From Lucinisca nassula (lineage: Eukaryota; Mollusca; Bivalvia; Lucinida; Lucinidae): DNA of 64,000 nt. The position numbers and the translations under genes are program-made. The stretch spans positions 132,774,027-132,838,026 of the forward strand of contig OY757023.1 of the NCBI GenBank assembly GCA_963580285.1, in the 5' to 3' direction. A model generated the notes under the pieces. The model made no database searches. It worked only from the letters and a program-made list of their open reading frames with translations, and had not been told where the DNA came from. Positions 1 to 10,676 of this stretch are shown one piece after another. How positions within the stretch are numbered: position 1 is the stretch's first letter; each line of letters begins with the position of its first letter.

Positions 1-182
1 TCGCTGCGTACAATAGAGGCCAAGAAAATTGACTTAGAAATTTTGGTGGTCGGCGTGTTGTGGGTACGAGAATCTCATTTTGGTCACTTTCACGTAGAAG
101 CATGAAAATGGTGCCAAAACGTGCCCATGCGTGTCCAACCAACTCATGAATATTGGAAAATTGTTTCTCTCAAATAGTTTTG

Positions 183-220
183 GAGATATAAGGGTCCAAA
201 GTTGAAGGAAATTGACATTT
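183..220 (+). repeat. Internal module A, direct copy of module B
   Basis: Aligned without gaps against 501-538, it is identical at 28 of 38 positions, sharing gag-tataag, caaa-tt and aggaaatt blocks. Its first 21 bases also match the reverse complement of 379-399 at 17 of 21. The monomer therefore contains diverged copies of one short ancestral module. Confidence 0.6.
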
Positions 221-378
221 CAAGGGCCATAACTCGAAACTCAATGAAGGAAGACAACTCCCATTTTACCCCATGGCACTTGGGTTAAGGGCGCATCATT
301 TGGCACCAATTATAGGCCGATATCATGAAGTCACCTTTGCACCATTTAGGCACTATCATCCTATTGGTGTCCCGCCAA

Positions 379-399
379 AACTTGAGGCCCTTATAACTC
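379..399 (-). repeat. Internal module C, inverted copy of module A
   Basis: Its reverse complement starts gagttataaggg and matches 183-203 at 17 of 21 positions; it includes the left outer arm of the nested dyad. A shorter related piece, also on the minus strand, lies at 224-236 (reverse complement cgagttatggccc). The 112-bp deletion of the 688-bp monomers starts almost exactly at the left edge of this module. Confidence 0.55.
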
Positions 400-510
400 G
401 CTTTTGTGTATTGCGATTGAGCTGAAATTTTGCATGCTGCTAGTAGACTTCAGTGCCTAGTGGCTTGCAAAATTTCGTGCCGCTACGAAGCGTATCTTGT
501 GAGTTATAAG
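390..510. repeat. Outer inverted repeat concentric with the stem-loop
   Basis: Positions 390-399 (cttataactc) are the exact reverse complement of 501-510 (gagttataag). The centre of this pair, 450, is the same as the centre of the inner 20-bp stem at 424-476, so the two form one nested dyad of about 120 bp. The sequence between the inner and outer arms pairs poorly. The shared centre suggests an old, decayed inverted duplication rather than two unrelated palindromes. Confidence 0.65.
424..476. other. Stem-loop in each monomer: 20-bp arms, 13-base loop
   Basis: Positions 424-443 match the reverse complement of 457-476 at 17 of 20 sites. The outer 11 pairs (gaaattttgca / tgcaaaatttc) are perfect, there is one T/T mismatch (435/465), then GC, two positions that would be G-U wobbles in RNA, and a ctag/ctag clamp. 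The loop is 444-456. The element recurs about 430 bp into each full monomer and is absent from the four internally deleted copies of 308, 688 and 698 bp classes apart from remnants. It could extrude as a cruciform in DNA or fold in satellite RNA; which strand matters, if either, is unknown. Confidence 0.8.
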
Positions 511-538
511 CCTTCAAACTTCGAGGAAATTAAAGTTT
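501..538 (+). repeat. Internal module B, direct copy of module A
   Basis: It is offset 318 bp from module A and includes the right outer arm of the dyad. The right breakpoints of the 308-, 688- and 698-bp deletion classes fall within or just left of this module (monomer positions 489 to 531). Confidence 0.6.
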
Positions 539-660
539 GTGCCTATTTTGCGGGAATACGAAATAAGATACAGAGGTGCAGTATGTATCCTTCAACAGGC
601 ATTTATGTGCCCTACCATCGTGCAAAATCCCGGTAACACTGGGGCACGAGAAAGTGCCGA

Positions 661-666
661 AATAAA
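661..666 (+). promoter_or_regulatory. AATAAA hexamer, first of two per monomer
   Basis: A perfect AATAAA lies in the tail of the monomer and is followed by a run of six T at 672-677. If the plus strand is transcribed it could act as a polyadenylation signal. This is a short motif and may be chance; no cleavage evidence is available. Confidence 0.2.
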
Positions 667-769
667 GGACTCTTTTTTACATTGAGGGCTATGGGAAAAA
701 TGAAGAAAACGCCGCTACTCAGCCTAGAGGGCGAATACAATAGCAAGCTTTACACCGTTAGTCCGTCCC

Positions 770-775
770 AATAAA
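770..775 (+). promoter_or_regulatory. AATAAA hexamer, second of two per monomer
   Basis: A second perfect AATAAA lies 109 bp after the first, followed by the near-palindrome gccctcgggc at 780-789. Most copies keep it; it becomes AGTAAA in the monomers starting at 46671, 49871 and 55359, and AACAAA in the one starting at 63145. Its role as a signal is unproven. Confidence 0.2.
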
Positions 776-800
776 GTACGCCCTCGGGCCAAATTACAGA

Positions 801-2400
801 TCGCTGCGTACAATAGAGGCCAAGAAAATTGACTTAGAAATTTTGGTGGTCGGCGTGTTGTGGGTACGAGAATCTCATTTTGGTCACTTTCACGTAGAAG
901 CATGAAAATGGTGCCAAAACGTGCCCATGCGTGTCCAACCAACTCATGAATATTGGAAAATTGTTTCTCTCAAATAGTTTTGGAGATATAAGGGTCCAAA
1001 GTTGAAGGAAATTGACCTTTCAAGGGCCATAACTCGAAACTCAATGAAGGAAGACAACTCCCATTTTACCCCATGGCACTTGGGTTAAGGGCGCATCATT
1101 TGGCACCAATTATAGGCCGATATCATGAAGTCACCTTTGCACCATTTAGGCACTATCATCCTATTGGTGTCCCGCCAAAACTTGAGGCCCTTATAACTCG
1201 CTTTTGTGTATTGCGATTGAGCTGAAATTTTGCATGCTGCTAGTAGACCTCAGTGCCTAGTGGCTTGCAAAATTTCGTGCCGCTACGAAGCGTATCTTGT
1301 GAGTTATAAGCCTTCAAACTTCGAGGAAATTAAGTTTGTGCCTATTTTGCGGGAATACGAAATAAGATACAGAGGTGCAGTATGTATCCTTCAACAGGCA
1401 TTTATGTGCCCTACCATCGTGCAAAATCCCGGTAACACTGGGGCACGAGAAAGTGCCGAAATAAAGGACTCTTTTTTACATTGAGGGCTATGGGAAAAAT
1501 GAAGAAAACGCCGCTACTCAGCCTAGAGGGCGAATACAATAGCAAGCTTTACACCGTTAGTCCGTCCCAATAAAGTACGCCCTCGGGCCAAATTACAGAT
1601 CGCTGCGTACAATAGAGGCCAAGAAAATTGACTTAGAAATTTTGGTGGTCGGCGTGTTGTGGGTACGAGAATCTCATTTTGGTCACTTTCACGTAGAAGC
1701 ATGAAAATGGTGCCAAAACGTGCCCATGCGTGTCCAACCAACTCATGAATATTGGAAAATTGTTTCTCTCAAATAGTTTTGGAGATATAAGGGTCCAAAG
1801 TTGAAGGAAATTGACCTTTCAAGGGCCATAACTCGAAACTCAATGAAGGAAGACAACTCCCATTTTACCCCATGGGCACTTGGGTTAAGGGCGCATCATT
1901 TGGCACCAATTATAGGCCGATATCATGAAGTCACCTTTGCACCATTTAGGCACTATCATCCTATTGGTGTCCCGCCAAAACTTGAGGCCCTTATAACTCG
2001 CTTTTGTGTATTGCGATTGAGCTGAAATTTTGCATGCTGCTAGTAGACCTCAGTGCCTAGTGGCTTGCAAAATTTCGTGCCGCTACGAAGCGTATCTTGT
2101 GAGTTATAAGCCTTCAAACTTCGAGAAAATTAAAGTTTGTGCCTATTTTGCGGGAATACGAAATAAGATACAGAGGTGCAGTATGTATCCTTCAACAGGC
2201 ATTTATGTGCCCTACCATCGTGCAAAATCCCGGTAACACTGGGGCACGAGAAAGTGCCGAAATAAAGGACTCTTTTTTACATTGAGGGCTATGGGAAAAA
2301 TGAAGAAAACGCCGCTACTCAGCCTAGAGGGCGAATACAATAGCAAGCTTTACACCGTTAGTCCGTCCCAATAAAGTACGCCCTCGGGCCAAATTACAGA
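801..2400. repeat. Monomers 2 and 3 with offsetting 1-bp indels
   Basis: Monomer 2 (801-1599) lacks one A in the aattaaag run near 1333, and monomer 3 (1600-2400) has an extra G in ccatgggcac near 1872. The pair restores the 800-bp register. The deletion shifts the small plus-strand open frame at 1230 so that it runs 84 codons, which shows how easily these frames change. Confidence 0.9.
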
Positions 2401-5400
2401 TCGCTGCGTACAATAGAGGCCAAGAAAATTGACTTAGAAATTTTGGTGGTCGGCGTGTTGTGGGTACGAGAATCTCATTTTGGTCACTTTCACGTAGAAG
2501 CATGAAAATGGTGCCAAAACGTGCCCATGCGTGTCCAACCAACTCATGAATATTGGAAAATTGTTTCTCTCAAATAGTTTTGGAGATATAAGGGTCCAAA
2601 GTTGAAGGAAATTGACCTTTCAAGGGCCATAACTCGAAACTCAATGAAAGAAGACAACTCCCATTTTACCCCATGGCACTTGGGTTAAGGGCGCATTATT
2701 TGGCACCAATTATAGGCCGATATCATGAAGTCACCTTTGCACCATTTAGGCACTATCATCCTATTGGTGTCCCGCCAAAACTTGAGGCCCTTATAACTCG
2801 CTTTTGTGTATTGCGATTGAGCTGAAATTTTGCATGCTGCTAGTAGACCTCAGTGCCTAGTGGCTTGCAAAATTTCGTGCCGCTACGAAGCGTATCTTGT
2901 GAGTTATAAGCCTTCAAACTTCGAGGAAATTAAAGTTTGTGCCTATTTTGCGGGAATACGAAATAAGATACAGAGGTGCAGTATGTATCCTTCAACAGGC
3001 ATTTATGTGCCCTACCATCGTGCAAAATCCCGGTAACACTGGGGCACGAGAAAGTGCCGAAATAAAGGACTCTTTTTTACATTGAGGGCTATGGGAAAAA
3101 TGAAGAAAACGCCGCTACTCAGCCTAGAGGGCGAATACAATAGCAAGCTTTACACCGTTAGTCCGTCCTAATAAAGTATGCCCTCGGGCCAAATTACAGA
3201 TCGCTGCATACAATAGAGGCCAAGAAAATTGACTTAGAAATTTTGGTGGTCGGCGTGTTGTGGGTACGAGAATCTCATTTTGGTCACTTTCACGTAGAAG
3301 CATGAAAATGGTGCCAAAACGTGCCCATGCGTGTCCAACCAACTCATGAATATTGGAAAATTGTTTCTCTCAAATAGTTTTGGAGATATAAGGGTCCAAA
3401 GTTGAAGGAAATTGACCTTTCAAGGGCCATAACTCGAAACTCAATGAAGGAAGACAACTCCCATTTTACCCCATGGCACTTGGGTTAAGGGCGCATCATT
3501 TGGCACCAATTATAGGCCGATATCATGAAGTCACCTTTGCACCATTTAGGCACTATCATCCTATTGGTGTCCCGCCAAAACTTGAGGCCCTTATAACTCG
3601 CTTTTGTGTATTGCAATTGAGCTGAAATTTTGCATGCTGCTAGTAGACCTCAGTGCCTAGTGGCTTGCAAAATTTCGTGCCGCTACGAAGCGTATCTTGT
3701 GAGTTATAAGCCTTCAAACTTCGAGGAAATTAAAGTTTGTGCCTATTTTGCGGGAATACAAAATAAGATACAGATGTGCAGTATGTATCCTTCAACAGGC
3801 ATTTATGTGCCCTACCATCGTGCAAAATCCCGGTAACACTGGGGCACGAGAAAGTGCCGAAATAAAGGACTCTTTTTTACATTGAGGGCTATGGGAAAAA
3901 TGAAGAAAACGCCGCTACTCAGCCTAGAGGGCGAATACAATAGCAAGCTTTACACCGTTAGTCCGTCCCAATAAAGTACGCCCTCGGGCCAAATTACAGA
4001 TCGCTGCGTACAATAGAGGCCAAGAAAATTGACTTAGAAATTTTGGTGGTCGGCGTGTTGTGGGTACGAGAATCTCATTTTGGTCACTTTCACGTAGAAG
4101 CATGAAAATGGTGCCAAAACGTGCCCATGCGTGTCCAACCAACTCATGAATATTGGAAAATTGTTTCTCTCAAATAGTTTTGGAGATATAAGGGTCCAAA
4201 GTTGAAGGAAATTGACATTTCAAGGGCCATAACTCGAAACTCAATGAAGGAAGACAACTCCCATTTTACCCCATGGCACTTGGGTTAAGGGCGCATCATT
4301 TGGCACCAATTATAGGCCGATATCATGAAGTCACCTTTGCACCATTTAGGCACTATCATCCTATTGGTGTCCCGCCAAAACTTGAGGCCCTTATAACTCG
4401 CTTTTGTGTATTGCGATTGAGCTGAAATTTTGCATGCTGCTAGTAGACCTCAGTGCCTAGTGGCTTGCAAAATTTCGTGCCGCTACGAAGCGTATCTTGT
4501 GAGTTATAAGCCTTCAAACTTCGAGGAAATTAAAGTTTGTGCCTATTTTGCGGGAATACGAAATAAGATACAGAGGTGCAGTATGTATCCTTCAACAGGC
4601 ATTTATGTGCCCTACCATCGTGCAAAATCCCGGTAACACTGGGGCACGAGAAAGTGCCGAAATAAAGGACTCTTTTTTACATTGAGGGCTATGGGAAAAA
4701 TGAAGAAAACGCCGCTACTCAGCCTAGAGGGCGAATACAATAGCAAGCTTTACACCGTTAGTCCGTCCCAATAAAGTACGCCCTCGGGCCAAATTACAGA
4801 TCGCTGCGTACAATAGAGGCCAAGAAAATTGACTTAGAAATTTTGGTGGTCGGCGTGTTGTGGGTACGAGAATCTCATTTTGGTCACTTTCACGTAGAAG
4901 CATGAAAATGGTGCCAAAACGTACCCATGCGTGTCCAACCAACTCATGAATATTGGAAAATTGTTTCTCTCAAATAGTTTTGGAGATATAAGGGTCCAAA
5001 GTTGAAGGAAATTGACCTTTCAAGGGCCATAACTCGAAACTCAATGAAGGAAGACAACTCCCATTTTACCCCATGGCACTTGGGTTAAGGGCGCATCATT
5101 TGGCACCAATTATAGGCCGATATCATGAAGTCACCTTTGCACCATTTAGGCACTATCATCCTATTGGTGTCCCGCCAAAATTTGAGGCCCTTATAACTCG
5201 CTTTTGTGTATTGCGATTGAGCTGAAATTTTGCATGCTGCTAATAGACCTCAGTGCCTAGTGGCTTGCAAAATTTCGTGCCGCTACGAAGCGTATCCTGT
5301 GAGTTATAAGCCTTCAAACTTCGAGGAAATTAAAGTCTGTGCCTATTTTGCGGGAATACAAAATAAGATACAGAGGTGCAGTATGTATCCTTCAACAGGC

Positions 5401-6400
5401 ATTTATGTGCCCTACCATCGTGCAAAATCCCGGTAACACTGGGGCACGAGAAAGTGCCGAAATAAAGGACTCTTTTTTACATTGAGGGCTATGGGAAAAA
5501 TGAAGAAAACGCCGCTACTCAGCCTAGAGGGCGAATACAATAGCAAGCTTTACACCGTTAGTCCGTCCCAATAAAGTACGCCCTCGGGCCAAATTACAGA
5601 TCGCTGCGTACAATAGAGGCCAAGAAAATTGACTTAGAAATTTTGGTGGTCGGCGTGTTGTGGGTACGAGAATCTCATTTTGGTCACTTTCACGTAGAAG
5701 CATGAAAATGGTGCCAAAACGTGCCCATGCGTGTCCAACCAACTCATGAATATTGGAAAATTGTTTCTCTCAAATAGTTTTGGAGATATAAGGGTCCAAA
5801 GTTGAAGGAAATTGACCTTTCAAGGGCCATAACTCGAAACTCAATGAAGGAAGACAACTCCCATTTTACCCCATGGCACTTGGGTTAAGGGCGCATCATT
5901 TGGCACCAATTATAGGCCGATATCATGAAGTCACCTCTGCACCATTTAGGCACTATCATCCTATTGGTGTCCCGCCAAAACTTGAGGCCCTTATAACTCG
6001 CTTTTGTGTATTGCGATTGAGCTGAAATTTTGCATGCTGCTAGTAGACCTCAGTTCCTAGTGGCTTGCAAAATTTCGTGCCGCTACGAAGCGTATCTTGT
6101 GAGTTATAAGCCTTCAAACTTCGAGGAAATTAAAGTTTGTGCCTATTTTGCGGGAATACGAAATAAGATACAGAGGTGCAGTATGTATCCTTCAACAGGC
6201 ATTTATGTGCCCTACCATCGTGCAAAATCCCGGTAACACTGGGGCACGAGAAAGTGCCGAAATAAAGGACTCTTTTTTACATTGAGGGCTATGGGAAAAA
6301 TGAAGAAAACGCCGCTACTCAGCCTAGAGGGCGAATACAATAGCAAGCTTTACAACGTTAGTCCGTCCCAATAAAGTACGCCCTCGGGCCAAATTACAGA
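2401..6400. repeat. Monomers 4-8, near consensus
   Basis: Five 800-bp copies. Scattered private changes include CpG losses at 3179 and 3208, cgggaatacg to cgggaataca near 3760 and 5360, gtaccc for gtgccc at 4923, ctaata for ctagta near 5243, and acaacg for acaccg near 6355. Nothing other than satellite is present. Confidence 0.9.
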
Positions 6401-6708
6401 TCGCTGCGTACAATAGAGGCCAAGAAAATTGAGGAAATTAAAGTTTGTGCCTATTTTGCAGGAATACGAAATAAGATACAGAGGTGCAGTATGTATCCTT
6501 CAACAGGCATTTATGTGCCCTACCATCGTGCAAAATCCCGGTAACACTGGGGCACGAGAAAGTGCCGAAATAAAGGAGTCTTTTTTACATTGAGGGCTAT
6601 GGGAAAAATGAAGAAAACGCCGCTACTCAGCCTAGAGGGCGAATACAATAGCAAGCTTTACACCGTTAGTCCGTCCCAATAAAGTACGCCCTCGGGCCAA
6701 ATTACAGA
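6401..6708. repeat. 308-bp internally deleted monomer
   Basis: The copy runs normally for 32 bases and then jumps from monomer position 32 to 525 at 6432/6433. The 492-bp deletion has a 2-bp overlap (ga) at the junction. It removes the stem-loop, both left-hand modules and the NcoI and EcoRV sites. Short microhomology fits end joining or template slippage better than ordinary unequal crossing-over, which would keep the period. Confidence 0.93.
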
Positions 6709-9700
6709 TCGCTGCGTACAATAGAGGCCAAGAAAATTGACTTAGAAATTTTGGTGGTCGGCGTGTTGTGGGTACGAGAATCTCATTTTGGTAGAAGCAT
6801 GAAAATGGTGCCAAAACGTGCCCATGCGTGTCCAACCAACTCATGAATATTGGAAAATTGTTTCTCTCAAATAGTTTTGGAGATATAAGGGTCCAAAGTT
6901 GAAGGAAATTGACCTTTCAAGGGCCATAACTCGAAACTCAATGAAGGAAGACAACTCCCATTTTACCCCATGGCACTTGGGTTAAGGGCGCATCATTTGG
7001 CACCAATTATAGGCCGATATCATGAAGTCACCTTTGCACCATTTAGGCACTATCATCCTATTGGTGTCCCGCCAAAACTTGAGGCCCTTATAACTCGCTT
7101 TTGTGTATTGCGATTGAGCTGAAATTTTGCATGCTGCTAGTAGACCTCAGTGCCTAGTGGCTTGCAAAATTTCGTGCCGCTACGAAGCGTATCTTGTGAG
7201 TTATAAGCCTTCAAACTTCGAGGAAATTAAAGTTTGTGCCTATTTTGCGGGAATACGAAATAAGATACAGAGGTGCAGTATGTATCCTTCAACAGGCATT
7301 TATGTGCCCTACCATCGTGCAAAATCCCGGTAACACTGGGGCACGAGAAAGTGCCGAAATAAAGGACTCTTTTTTACATTGAGGGCTATGGGAAAAATGA
7401 AGAAAACGCCGCTACTCAGCCTAGAGGGCGAATACAATAGCAAGCTTTACACCGTTAGTCCGTCCCAATAAAGTACGCCCTCGGGCCAAATTACAGATCG
7501 CTGCGTACAATAGAGGCCAAGAAAATTGACTTAGAAATTTTGGTGGTCGGCGTGTTGTGGGTACGAGAATCTCATTTTGGTCACTTTCACGTAGAAGCAT
7601 GAAAATGGTGCCAAAACGTGCCCATGCGTGTCCAACCAACTCATGAATATTAGAAAATTGTTTCTCTCAAATAGTTTTGGAGATATAAGGGTCCAAAGTT
7701 GAAGGAAATTGACCTTTCAAGGGCCATAACTCGAAACTCAATGAAGGAAGACAACTCCCATTTTACCCCATGGCACTTGGGTTAAGGGCGCATCATTTGG
7801 CACCAATTATAGGCCGATATCATGAAGTCACCTTTGCACCATTTAGGCACTATCATCCTATTGGTGTCCCGCCAAAACTTGAGGCCCTTATAACTCGCTT
7901 TTGTGTATTGCGATTGAGCTGAAATTTTGCATGCTGCTAGTAGACCTCAGTGCCTAGTGGCTTGCAAAATTTCGTGCCGCTACGAAGCGTATCTTGTGAG
8001 TTATAAGCCTTCAAACTTCGAGGAAATTAAAGTTTGTGCCTATTTTGCGGGAATACAAAATAAGATACAGAGATGCAGTATGTATCCTTCAACAGGCAGT
8101 TATGTGCCCTACCATCGTGCAAAATCCCGGTAACACTGGGGCACGAGAAAGTGCCGAAATAAAGGACTCTTTTTTACATTGAGGGCTATGGGGAAAAATG
8201 AAGAAAACGCCGCTACTCAGCCTAGAGGGCGAATACAATAGCAAGCTTTACACCGTTAGTCCGTCCCAATAAAGTACGCCCTCGGGCCAAATTACAGATC
8301 GCTGCGTACAATAGAGGCCAAGAAAATTGACTTAGAAATTTTGGTGGTCGGCGTGTTGTGGGTACGAGAATCTCATTTTGGTAGAAGCATGAAAATGGTG
8401 CCAAAACGTGCCCATGCGTGTCCAACCAACTCATGAATATTGGAAAATTGTTTCTCTCAAATAGTTTTGGAGATATAAGGGTCCAAAGTTGAAGGAAATT
8501 GACCTTTCAAGGGCCATAACTCGAAACTCAATGAAGGAAGACAACTCCCATTTTACCCCATGGCACTTGGGTTAAGGGCGCATCATTTGGCACCAATTAT
8601 AGGCCGATATCATGAAGTCACCTTTGCACCATTTAGGCACTATCATCCTATTGGTGTCCCGCCAAAACTTGAGGCCCTTATAACTCGCTTTTGTGTATTG
8701 CGATTGAGCTGAAATTTTGCATGCTGCTAGTAGACCTCAGTGCCTAGTGGCTTGCAAAATTTCGTGCCGCTACGAAGCGTATCTTGTGAGTTATAAGCCT
8801 TCAAACTTCGAGGAAATTAAAGTTTGTGCCTATTTTGCGGGAATACGAAATAAGATACAGAGGTGCAGTATGTATCCTTCAACAGGCATTTATGTGCCCT
8901 ACCATCGTGCAAAATCCCGGTAACACTGGGGCACGAGAAAGTGCCGAAATAAAGGACTCTTTTTTACATTGAGGGCTATGGGAAAAATGAAGAAAACGCC
9001 GCTACTCAGCCTAGAGGGCGAATACAATAGCAAGCTTTACACCGTTAGTCCGTCCCAATAAAGTACGCCCTCGGGCCAAATTACAGATCGCTGCGTACAA
9101 TAGAGGCCAAGAAAATTGACTTAGAAATTTTGGTGGTCGGCGTGTTGTGGGTACGAGAATCTCATTTTGGTCACTTTCACGTAGAAGCATGAAAATGGTG
9201 CCAAAACGTGCCCATGCGTGTCCAACCAACTCATGAATATTAGAAAATTGTTTCTCTCAAATAGTTTTGGAGATATAAGGGTCCAAAGTTGAAGGAAATT
9301 GACCTTTCAAGGGCCATAACTCGAAACTCAATGAAGGAAGACAACTCCCATTTTACCCCATGGCACTTGGGTTAAGGGCGCATCATTTGGCACCAATTAT
9401 AGGCCGATATCATGAAGTCACCTTTGCACCATTTAGGCACTATCATCCTATTGGTGTCCCGCCAAAACTTGAGGCCCTTATAACTCGCTTTTGTGTATTG
9501 CGATTGAGCTGAAATTTTGCATGCTGCTAGTAGACCTCAGTGCCTAGTGGCTTGCAAAATTTCGTGCCGCTACGAAGCGTATCTTGTGAGTTATAAGCCT
9601 TCAAACTTCGAGGAAATTAAAGTTTGTGCCTATTTTGCGGGAATACGAAATAAGATACAGAGATGCAGTATGTATCCTTCAACAGGCATTTATGTGCCCT

Positions 9701-10676
9701 ACCATCGTGCAAAATCCCGGTAACACTGGGGCACGAGAAAGTGCCGAAATAAAGGACTCTTTTTTACATTGAGGGCTATGGGAAAAATGAAGAAAACGCC
9801 GCTAAACAGCCTAGAGGGCGAATACAATAGCAAGCTTTACACCGTTAGTCCGTCCCAATAAAGTACGCCCTCGGGCCAAATTACAGATCGCTGCGTACAA
9901 TAGAGGCCAAGAAAATTGACTTAGAAATTTTGGTGGTCGGCGTGTTGTGGGTACGAGAATCTCATTTTGGTAGAAGCATGAAAATGGTGCCAAAACGTGC
10001 CCATGCGTGTCCAACCAACTCATGAATATTGGAAAATTGTTTCTCTCAAATAGTTTTGGAGATATAAGGGTCCAAAGTTGAAGGAAATTGACCTTTCAAG
10101 GGCCATAACTCGAAACTCAATGAAGGAAGACAACTCCCATTTTACCCCATGGCACTTGGGTTAAGGGCGCATCATTTGGCACCAATTATAGGCCGATATC
10201 ATGAAGTCACCTTTGCACCATTTAGGCACTATCATCCTATTGGTGTCCCGCCAAAACTTGAGGCCCTTATAACTCGCTTTTGTGTATTGCGATTGAGCTG
10301 AAATTTTGCATGCTGCTAGTAGACCTCAGTGCCTAGTGGCTTGCAAAATTTCGTGCCGCTACGAAGCGTATCTTGTGAGTTATAAGCCTTCAAACTTCGA
10401 GGAAATTAAAGTTTGTGCCTATTTTGCGGGAATACGAAATAAGATACAGAGGTGCAGTATGTATCCTTCAACAGGCATTTATGTGCCCTACCATCGTGCA
10501 AAATCCCGGTAACACTGGGGCACGAGAAAGTGCCGAAATAAAGGACTCTTTTTTACATTGAGGGCTATGGGAAAAATGAAGAAAACGCCGCTACTCAGCC
10601 TAGAGGGCGAATACAATAGCAAGCTTTACACCGTTAGTCCGTCCCAATAAAGTACGCCCTCGGGCCAAATTACAGA
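6709..10676. repeat. Dimeric higher-order block with 789-bp monomers
   Basis: Monomers starting at 6709, 8299 and 9888 share an identical 11-bp deletion (ggtagaag in place of ggtcactttcacgtagaag) near 6791, 8381 and 9970. They alternate with full-length copies at 7498 and 9088 that share two other markers: tagaaaatt near 7651 and 9241, and gatgcag near 8071 and 9661. The repeat period is 1,590 then 1,589 bp; the extra base is a G inserted near 8190. The deleted segment is bounded by a 2-bp overlap (gt). Confidence 0.88.

Larger units (their letters stand above)
1..800. repeat. Reference monomer (monomer 1)
   Basis: This copy serves as the coordinate system for monomer positions in the other entries. 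It has the consensus length and carries single NcoI (271-276), EcoRV (319-324) and HindIII (745-750) sites, so most of the array should cut into 800-bp steps with these enzymes. It is CpG-rich for a satellite, with roughly 35 CpG sites by eye. A short hairpin (ggcac/gtgcc around a 6-base loop) lies at 643-658. Private differences include a T at 449 (C in nearly all other copies) and gacattt at 214-220, where only monomer 6 (4001-4800) agrees; most copies have gaccttt. No gene is visible. Confidence 0.95.

Noticed and set aside
183..194. TATA-like promoter (gatataag) and tRNA-type A/B boxes
   Set aside because: The TATA-like string is part of a repeated internal module, has no other promoter context, and no B box (ggttcga-type) is present.
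430..636. 68-codon plus-strand open frame, repeated in most monomers
   Set aside because: It is short, resembles no protein I know, is broken or shifted in several copies (1-bp indels at 19477, 23478, 25079 and 28280; stop in monomer 62; deletions) and varies mostly by amino-acid changes. Its recurrence follows from satellite homogenisation.
1..800. CENP-B box
   Set aside because: I looked for the core pattern TTCG-4-A-2-CGGG and its reverse complement in the monomer and found no match.
1..800. LTR retrotransposon or rDNA spacer origin
   Set aside because: No primer-binding site, polypurine tract, terminal inverted bases, rRNA segment or retroelement protein is visible in the monomer.
724..942. 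72-codon minus-strand open frame spanning each monomer junction
   Set aside because: It is intact in nearly all copies, but I see at least fifteen different amino-acid replacements against only a handful of silent changes, which is not the pattern of purifying selection. There is no signal peptide, domain or plausible context.
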